DNA of 64,000 bases from Armillaria gallica. Lineage: Eukaryota; Basidiomycota; Agaricomycetes; Agaricales; Physalacriaceae. Shown piece after piece: positions 56,030 to 64,000 of the stretch (positions within the stretch are counted from its first letter, which is position 1; every line of letters starts with the position of its first letter). Location of the stretch: positions 2,046,001 through 2,110,000 of the forward strand of contig JBANDB010000015.1 in NCBI GenBank assembly GCA_037576215.1, written 5' to 3'. A program made the translations under genes and the position numbers. The notes beneath the pieces were generated by a model. That model did no database searches and was not told the DNA's origin. It worked only from the letters and a program-made list of their open reading frames with translations.

Positions 56030-56900
56030 CAGAATCTGAAGGCAGGTTCTAGCGAGTCTAGTCTTGCACCTCCGTGCGATGACTGTAGCTTCCTGGTGGT
56101 GTAGCGAAGTATTGCTACACTTTGTTATGATTCTCTGAAGGCTGTTCAGAGGCTCAAAGTATGTACGCGAACTTTTCTGGAAGGGAAAAGATATGTAAAC
56201 GTGGATGTATGCTGAGCGGGGGCGACCTAGATGCGGCGCGAACTATGTGGTGTCGGAATCCTGGCTACAGTTCCAGTAGAATCTATTTTCCTATGCTCGC
56301 GTACTTTCTTTAGAGAAACGCAGAGATGGAGCTGGCTTATCTAGAGAAACTCGAATTAGTATCATTCCTAACTTATAGGAACAGTATGCTGTTGGTGTTA
56401 GAGACTAAAGTTCGGAATCCTAGCTACGGATTACCCTTTGAAGTCTTCAGGTATGCGAATTTATGACAGGAGGATGACAAACAAGGTAGTCTTTATATGA
56501 TACCCTTGCTTGTGTTTTGGACGAGAGGACGTGAATCAAGTTATTTAACACTGGGTAGCTAGCGAGTTTTGGAGAAACTTCGCCAAGTGTTATATCTCTT
56601 AAGAACGTAGAGATATTAACTTTTAATTCGCGTGTATTGGGTGGTATGTGTGGTGTATGTATCCTCTATGGAGAACTGTCCTTTTTCTATCTACAGGCCG
56701 TTATCTTTTATACTACAGAACTGTACTTGCTAAGTAAGCGAACTTTTGCCTTGGCTTGATAACCACAGTACATGATTTGTGAGTGTAGCGAACTATTTGT
56801 AACCGTAGTTCACTATACCGTGTGCTACTCTACTGTGCATACTTATTAAAAGTTCGCGTAGCCTAATAAAGCTACGGAAGGTTTACTAATTTACTTACTA
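56030..56900. repeat. Region with recurrent GCGAACTT/TAGCGAA motifs
   Basis: Motifs of the form (T/A)GCGAA(C)T recur at about 56105, 56165, 56455, 56570, 56742 and 56787, plus inverted forms such as GTTCGCGTAGCC at 56858. There is also a perfect 7-bp-arm hairpin GTGTAGC...GCTACAC at 56099-56120. It is AT-rich and has no ORF. Possible internally repetitive DNA transposon remnant; no ends or target duplication identified. Confidence 0.3.
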
Positions 56901-57121
56901 CTTACTCAGCCGCAGTTAATGGCTCACTAATCTCTACTATATTTCTAAGCTGTAAAGGCGTATCCATATGGCCTCTTGAGAATCCGTAGCTATGCATAGC
57001 CTACGCGTAGTTAAACCGCATGATCGTATGGCTCTGTCCACGTGCAAAGGCCCAGAATAATGACGCGTGTCTAATTTACTGCGGAAGGATTGGCAATCAA
57101 TGTGCCTTGAGGCACAATGAC

Positions 57122-58620
57122 TCATAGATATCGGAGTGAAAGTTCATGTGGAGTGGGAAATTTAATATGATTCAACCTGTGCTGGACTTGCAACGTTTGG
57201 TTTAGTGAAAGGCCGCGTAAGGGAGATAGGCAATAAATTGTAAGTGGTGTTCGCGATTTCAGAGCGCACAGAGCCTTGAGGCTCATCAGCGTCAACGACA
57301 GCGACAATGGCCAGAGGTAGGGATCCTCATTCTCTGTTTCTGGGCCACAGTAGGATGTAGGGCAAGGTGCGCAGGAGCAGGAGGAGCTGCTGGAGGGCCG
57401 GAGAAGGGCTAGAGGGTGTGAGTGGAGGGGGGGGGGGGGGCAACATCGGGACGATGACAGCCAACGACGATGACGGTGAGCTGACGACTCGATGGCACAT
57501 CGAACGCACCCCAACCTCCAGCTATCCAACCCCCACAACCCCCGCCACCGCCGACCCCAACTCTGACCAACATCGGGGCTGCCCTGCGCGAGGCAGCGCG
57601 ACCCAGCTTGCCTACATACCCCAAATTCGTGTACCTCCCATTCTCTAAGTGGGGGATCACGAATATGTGGTTGGTTTTCTTTCCTGATGGCGTGCTCGTC
57701 ATGTACCCACTCACCATCGCGACGCTCAAACTTTTGCCCCGTAACTCCCCCACAGTGTCGCCACCTTCGCAACGACCCCATCAACCCATTATCGACCACT
57801 TGGAATCTAACAGTGAAGACCGTTTCCCTGTCTGACCCTGAAATTACCGTCTAATCATCGTCGACCCTGACCCCCAGCCTATTTTGCATCGCCCAACCCC
57901 AATTCCCCTGCTGCCTCGCAACCTCGCTACTCATGGAGTACACTCACTATGTCATTGATGACACATGCCCAACGTCTCATGCCACCTCAATGCCCTGCTC
58001 CATGCCGTACAATGGCAGGCTAATCTTTTTTGCGATGTTCCTTTCATTCTCAGTAATGAACACCTTTGGGAGCTTTCTTTGCGGTGTGAATCCGCTCGCG
58101 ACATGATCCCACAGGGCAACGGGCCCATTGTCGTTGTGGTCAGTATGAGTGGAAATGTGCATATGATGCAATCAATTTTTTTTACAACCAATGATCTTTC
58201 GGTTCGTCGGAATATTGCATACAAATATGTTGCTATTTCATATTACAGGGTGTAGTTGTCTACTTGTCTAGCAACCTGTCAAGGTTTACGGCTGACTTGG
58301 AAGTTCGCATAGACGATGTTTCTTTGGTCTACCCAATTCAGACAAGCGTACAGACATCGACCATTGAGGTATCTTACTCGGTGTCATTTGCTTATCTTTC
58401 TTTACTAATGTAGTTCCTGGCTTGCATCAGCAAAACCAAGAATTAGTCTTTCCGGTCTTGGTCTTTTTTAGCCCTCTTTCCACCGCTTTTTCTTGGGTGA
58501 TTGAGTCTTGGTCTTGGCAAACTAGTCTTCTGCGGCTTTCTGATCTTATCAATTGGGGCCGTCTTCTTAATGATCTTGCGGTTGGCATGTATACTACAGA
58601 TTGAAGTTGGCATAGTACGC
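57122..58620. other. Gene-poor DNA with coding-like fragments
   Basis: Plus-strand stretches FVYLPFSKWGITNMWLVFFPDGVLVMYPL...ATLKLLPRNSPTV (57608-57835) and MPNVSCHLNALLHAVQW (57965 on) look like coding remnants, but frames are broken and no family is recognised. Confidence 0.3.
57427..57440. repeat. Poly-G tract
   Basis: Fourteen consecutive G on the plus strand. Potential G-quadruplex or assembly-error site. Confidence 0.8.
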
Positions 58621-58800
58621 TTGTATTGTTATATAAATTTATGAGCTGAGGATCTCAGACAATGTCCATGGAAAGATTGTGTACTAAGGAATAGTACATG
58701 GCACAACTAAAGTAATACTATAGGTATTGCAATATTGAAGGCCCACGCACATCTGTCATGGTGATGTTGCAACGTCGCGGCGGTGCAGCCACTAGCTGAT

Positions 58801-58840
58801 GCGCATGGAATGGCAGGGAATGGCCTGGAATGGCGGAACT
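58801..58840. repeat. Short tandem GGAATGGC motif
   Basis: Three near-copies of GGAATGGC in 30 bp. Confidence 0.6.
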
Positions 58841-58950
58841 TGAGCAACAAAAAATCTTCTAAGTTCTTTCAAACTCCGCCAGGGCATGTCCGCATGGTGC
58901 CACGAACACGTCATGTTGGAATTTAACTCGGAGTCCGAAATGGTTATTTC

Positions 58951-58975
58951 CTCCCTCCTCCTCTCTCTCTCTCTT
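58951..58975. repeat. CT-rich microsatellite
   Basis: CTCCCTCCTC followed by about seven CT units. Confidence 0.7.
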
Positions 58976-60041
58976 TAATCTTAGCATCACCGTCACTTTA
59001 CTGCAACTCGGGTTATTGGGCATGTACTGGTGATATGGGGCAAAGGTATGGATGCCTCTCATTGAATTGACTATATCTGATTCTCGCATTTCCTTCCAGG
59101 CTGCCGTCATTGCCAACAGGTGAGAAAAGAAGCGGTATGACCCAACAGCTCATTATCACTTGCTGCTGAACTGATGAGAGTTGTAGGTGGATGCGTGCAG
59201 ACCAAGGAGAGGGCCATTGTGAAGAGCAGGTGTTCTGAACAGATTTTAACTCAAAGTCTACCTCAACGGCTAGAATACTTTTCGCTATTAAAGGTACATA
59301 GTCACGATTCTGGAATTGAATAGTTTGCCCACAGGCACGACGGCATGATCCTTAGAGCCGACGCTCGATGACGCAGAGGATACGCGGCGACGATCGGTGG
59401 ATAGCAGCTCGGTATATGAGCGGATTAGTGAGGAGATGATTGGACTCGAGGTAAGGAAAGTTGTCGTCTCTTGTTGGTTTCGGTGCGAACTTTGGTTTGA
59501 AAGGCTGCCAAGATCTGCGGTAAATTGCGGTATTTAACAAGTGATCAAGCTTTGCTGGAATGAGCGGCGGTAACTCTAATTTCTTACGCTAGCTAAGTGT
59601 CGGTGCAGAATGTATGTCTCTAGTTGACGCGAACACCTATTGGTTACTCGAGGACTGACGCCGGCTCAGGGCTGTTTGGGCAGCTGACCGTCTCGCCTTC
59701 ATGTAACCGTTCCGGGCATCCTTCTTATCTGGCAGTCCGATGAGGGATGTCGTGCTTGAGTCGGCGCTGTTGGAGACTGGGGATGACGTTCGACGGAGGG
59801 AGAAGGAGGGTGGTGAAGAAGGGAATGGCAGAGACATTTTCTCAGCAAGTGGAGAGTGCAGGAGGGGGTCGGGAGGGTCGTCGTGTTATAATTATTAGCA
59901 ACAGATGGGAGAGGGCTTTTTCTAATTTTAGCGAGAATGATGTGTAGACTGATATTCACTGTGAATTGGTGTCGTTGATCCTAGTTCCGTGAATTATCGT
60001 AATGGAAGAGACGTTAAATAATTTGTTGCTGATATCTATCT
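58976..60041. other. Intergenic, 3' side of M3
   Basis: No supported gene; short ORFs on both strands overlap one another. Confidence 0.35.
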
Positions 60042-63000
60042 TTACAAGTAGTTCTTAAAGGATGACAGAAGAATAACCTGAACGCTGATAGCAATGAATA
60101 TGATAACAAGCGCCCGAGTACTGATATCATGCTGTACAACGGAAACACTTTCCGTCTTGGTCGGTACCTGTGTTTCCACTGTAATGCTTCCCGTAGCCAC
60201 GTCCACGGTACTGCATGGTGCAGAGTCATGCTCTTCGTTCAATGTTTGACCTGCATTGTCCGACATGACTGATGCGAGCCCTACGGACTGGGATGATGTA
60301 CCATCTAATGTCCATTCTGTTGCATGTTCCTCAGCAAGATACATGCTGTGTACAAAGTTCTACTCACCGCCTGTGGAAGGGTCAACAAACTCAAGGAGCG
60401 GCCACCCGAAATACTCGCATACATCAGCGCCGTCGAGCGCGGGATCGAATCCGTGCTCAGCATTCAACTCGGGTATGGTTGAACGTACCAAACTCTCCCG
60501 GAACCACCCCCTTTGTGTCTGCCCCTCGTGACCTTCGACTCTGATAGTAAAAATATCTTCCTCCTTCAACAAATCCATGCCGCAAACTCGGGAACAAGAT
60601 ATGACGGGCCAGGATTTGATTGTATTGGTCTTATAGTCAATGACGGGGGCAGTTATCGACAATGAGACTGCGTGATGGTGCTGATCTTTTGCGTTGCAGA
60701 TATGACAGAAGTCGTCGTTGCTGAAAGAGTCATCCTTTGGGATGATTTGAATGTAAAAGGGCACATCTAAGTGTGTATGGTGCAGTCAGTAGCTGCTTCA
60801 AGCTGAACCGATTGCCAACCTTCAACAATACATGCTTCCAAATTGCCAGGATAGTTCCTAGAGTGAAAGAATAAGTCTAGCTTGGAAGTCTGTGCAATCC
60901 ACGATTTCAGAATCTCATCAGAATCTTCCCAACGTGTATGGATGTCAATGATAGGGTTTCTGATAACATCATCCCATGAAAGCTCAATGGACACCGACCC
61001 ACTGACAAACAACAATTAGCAGCATCAAACGTTGGTCGACTGAATGACAAACTTGTCAAACGATGGGTTAACGACTTCCATTGATGGCCCTTTTCGCCAA
61101 AAAATGCCCCACTTCCACCCGTGCGGCCAGAGCCGGGCTCTCCCGACTAAAACTCGGAGTGGTGAGGGGATATCCTGCAGACTACACAGTAATATACTGC
61201 CCGGCGCATATTTGGGCTTTGGGTATGGGCGGCTGTAGACAGAGTCGGACACGTATTGTGGGGGTTGGAGTCGGTGCCGGTTGAAGGTTTGAGTCCACTG
61301 CATCATGCCATTAGCCAAAATATTCCTGTGACAAAAGATAATAGCTTCATAACGATATTGTAAATCCCCCTTCCACAAACTTGAGGCCAACCTCCATCTA
61401 CTGACTTGACTGTGAAGTGACTCCGTCGATGTCCGCAACCAGGTACCATGATGGAGGCTATATTTGCCATGCTCCCGTGTATAGGACAAGTTGAATGGGC
61501 CCAGGAAGTAATGAGTATAGTATAGTAGGTCTCCAAACACAAGTTTCCCATACTTGTTGACATAGACTTGTTCTTCTTCGTCATCCTTCAAAATGATTAT
61601 TACGGAAACAATTTCACTGACAATTTCACTGACCAGGTTGAATATGTCATAAAATCTATCATCTGAATGTCTATAGCCTTCCATTGGCAAAACCTCCGAG
61701 ACCGACTGTAGGAATGGGTATTGAGCTTTAGCTTTGAAGGGAAAATTTGTCAGATGTACCTGTAGATCTTGAAACTGAATGATGATACACTGGGAGATCA
61801 GCTGCTTTACTCAAAAACACAAAGAATAGTCTTTACCAATTCAGAAAAGAATTGTGTGAACTGCATCGCAGGCAAGCCATGGAGATAATGGTGAAAAGGG
61901 ATTCGATTTGTGCCTGTCCACAGGAATTAACGGCAGAGGACGGATGGAAGGAGCAACCCCTTACCATGAAGAAATATGATCGCAGCAAGATCAGGTGACC
62001 TGCAAACACCAAAGATTTGGGGAAGGTTTGGGTGCCTAGTATTGTCGAGAAGGGTGCGATTCAGTCAGCTACACAGAAACGTAAAGCCAGACCTTTGTTT
62101 CATCAAAAAATCGAGGTCCTGATCAAGTTGCTAGAATACAGAGTATGTGGACCTTGCCGACGACAGTGCACAGGGTAGGATACACTCACCTTCATTGCGT
62201 CCTCTCTGTTTTTGCCAGAAGTTTGATATTTGCGAATGACTTTCAGCGTATCATTGTTCTCGATGGTGCAATAATTGTCTTGGTATCTAATGGTACAGTA
62301 CTTCGTCAATGAACGAGTCACTGGTGCGATTATGTGGATGTCGCCTGGAATGATATTCCATACCTGTAACTCATTGAATGACAGGAGTGGAATGATTGAA
62401 AATCACATACCGATCCCTTATAAAGACCCCGTTGTCGAGAACCCTGTAATCTTTTTGAAAGATTTTCCATGTGTTCGTTCTGCGAAGTGCGCATTTCTTC
62501 GATACTGTCCTTAATGGATGATGTGATATTCCGCTCCGATATCTCCACGGAACCAGTCAAAATGCTGAATCCGGTGGTAACATCATCATGGACATCGGAG
62601 AGTGCTAGTCGTGTCATGGTCGTTGTACGGATCTGTAGTGTCCGTTCTAGAGTGAATGGATAACGATGATAGCAAGCCACCTACTAGGAAGTTGTCCTTA
62701 GCCGTCTGTACTCGTTGTCTGTAAGCACTGATGTCCTCCGAGATCTTCTTGGCCTTCAAAAGACGCCGGATCCCATGCGCTTTGCCTTCCTTGTTCAACT
62801 TTGACAGCAAATCGTTCAGGTATCTGAGAATGGAGGACATGGGGGAGGCACATATATCTGATGCGGGTCAACTCACGTCTGAAAGTCGAGACAGATATCT
62901 TTAAAACACGAGGCGCTAGTCGGACCATGGTCGATGATGGTGTTCCTTATGACAACCAGTGTAGCGACGGTGTTCTCAGCTAATTCTTGCAGATCCTTTC

Positions 63001-63185
63001 CATTCTTTGCGGCGCTCTGCGGCTCTCGTTAGTGTGGAGAACAAGGGAGAATAAAGACACACCTCAATGGTCTCGAGAACGACTATGACGCACTGGGCCG
63101 CACCCCTGATAAAAGGAAATGGGGCCATCTCGCCTGCTGCAGCAGTCAACTTTGCGACCTTGAGACATGAGTCGATACCAGACAT
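60042..63185 (-). CDS. M3: paralogue of M2 (MLKL-NTD-like / degenerate kinase / C-terminal TM)
   Basis: Exon structure parallels M2 from ATG 63185 (MSGIDSCLKVAKLTAAAGEM) to the stop at 60042. Conserved blocks in order: SCLKVAKLTAAAGEM; YLNDLLSKLNKEG and RVQTAKDNFL (helical N-terminus); TTGFSILTGSVEISERNIT; IHIIAPVTRS; VIRKYQ with the strand Lys; RHPNLPQIFGV; LPMEGYRHSDDRFYDIF; EEEQVYVNKYGKLVFGD; SIELSWDDVIRNP; FCHICNAKDQHHHAVSLSI; IPELNAEHGFDPALDGADVC. The C-terminal segment is ALVIIFIAISVQVILLSS. The last intron (51 nt, ending CAACAG) is essential here because it contains TAG; the equivalent M2 intron happens to be open. No disabling lesion found, but the middle junctions were checked less fully than in M2. 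Confidence 0.78.
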
Positions 63186-64000
63186 GGTGGTTTAACGAGA
63201 GAATGTACAGACAAGCACTGCACCGCATATGCACAAATTTATATACCATCGCGGTACATGATTGAAGCCGTTGTAAGAAGTTGTAGGTACGGTACGAATC
63301 CCCTCGTTGCACAGGAACGTGTTGATGATGATATGTATGCAGTCATCATTCGAATGCCACTGCTGTAAGCAAGTCGATGTCGTCTACCGGTTTCTTGTAT
63401 GAACCTGTACCAGAAGAACAAGCACCTGGCCTCGCGTGACTTGAATCTATGCCTGCCAGAATTGCTAGCCCTCCACACTGTCCATGGAAATCCTGACGGC
63501 GTCGCATCATCCTCGGACATAGTCTATGTGCGTCTCGTAAATAGGCAATCTCGTTTTGATCGTCCTAATCATGCTGTATGCCTCGGCTCGCCTATTAATT
63601 CGCGGTGCTTCCGAATCCAATACCGTGATCTCTGATATCGCTCAGCCTTGTATGTTCATTCTTAGTTTTGGCTTTAAAATGGCAATCAAAAGATATACAG
63701 CTCGTATATTGAAGGCAGTACAAATAAGATCAGCCCGCGTTTACATATGTCTAGACGCGGTTGGCATCAGTGAAAGATATGTCTCGAGTAGTGTCAACTT
63801 ACATGCGATGCTTCACAGATAACTTGGGAGCGACCGGCACTGGTGTCGCCAAGTATTACCTCGCTCGACACGTACAATTGGAAGCTATGCGATAATGCTG
63901 CCAGACCTCGTCCAAAGCTACCCGTATCCAAGAGCAGAGCAGAACATCAAAGCGTCGAAGTAGACGCCTGTCAAGACTGTAAGTAGATTGCATCAAACCG
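63186..64000. other. Upstream region of M3 with conserved divergent segment
   Basis: Promoter side of M3, alignable with 23950-24700. Contains the third, more diverged copy of the MFI..FGF..AI.RY...SARVYICLDA..GISE segment at about 63650-63825, ending in TAA. Nothing else supported to the window end. Confidence 0.5.

Noticed and set aside
57122..57799. 225-codon minus ORF
   Set aside because: Low-complexity Ser/Pro/Leu composition opposite a poly-G tract; no motif, and plus-strand fragments look more coding.

Overview
The window looks like nuclear DNA of an agaricomycete (mushroom-forming basidiomycete). Genes are split by many 46-66 nt GT-AG introns, there are 15-16 nt micro-exons, and the gene families (DUF6535 membrane protein, secreted BBE-type FAD oxidases, MLKL-NTD-like proteins, lineage-expanded kinase-like proteins, copia-type gag elements) are typical of that group. 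There are no prokaryotic features. No tRNA, rRNA or CRISPR was found.

Layout. 1-1280: minus-strand copia-type gag running off the edge. 1829-2130: relic of the 3' end of a DUF6535 gene. 3163-7473 (block A1): broken MLKL-like N-terminus, kinase relic, intact NIF3, and the 3' part of intact kinase-like gene K1 (whole gene 7158-8395). 8450-11735 (block B1): kinase tail relic and FAD oxidase F1. 12309-12802: hAT-like element. 13.6-14.9 kb: unidentified gene relic R1. 15656-18762: five-exon DUF6535 gene. 20834-23949: MLKL-like gene M2. 23679-28051 (block A2): second copy of A, with a second intact NIF3. 28268-29278: kinase-like gene missing its catalytic loop. 29144-32440 (block B2): FAD oxidase F2. 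32.8-37.4 kb: kinase-like and R-family pseudogenes. 38470-41525 (block B3, inverted): FAD oxidase F3. 41566-41806: hAT-type MITE. 42.5-45.9 kb: two more kinase pseudogenes. 49788-52675: complete gag-only LTR retroelement carrying an antisense USP-like ORF. 52.7-60.0 kb: gene-poor DNA. 60042-63185: MLKL-like gene M3.

The main architectural fact is an old segmental duplication, with units about 20.5 kb apart, in which A1 and A2 are truncated at opposite ends. A further inverted copy of the FAD-oxidase segment follows. Within these blocks NIF3 (two copies) and the FAD oxidase (three copies) are fully open with conserved splice sites. By contrast, kinase-like copies in and beside the blocks are mostly broken: one of about twelve is intact. 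This suggests retention of some genes and birth-and-death of the others.

The most interesting genes are M2 and M3. Each has an MLKL-type helical N-terminus, a degenerate kinase N-lobe, a long conserved region with a C-x2-C motif, and a C-terminal membrane segment. They are candidate regulated membrane-acting (cell-death-like) proteins, but that function is inference. All splice models are by eye, checked for reading-frame consistency and, where possible, against a paralogue.
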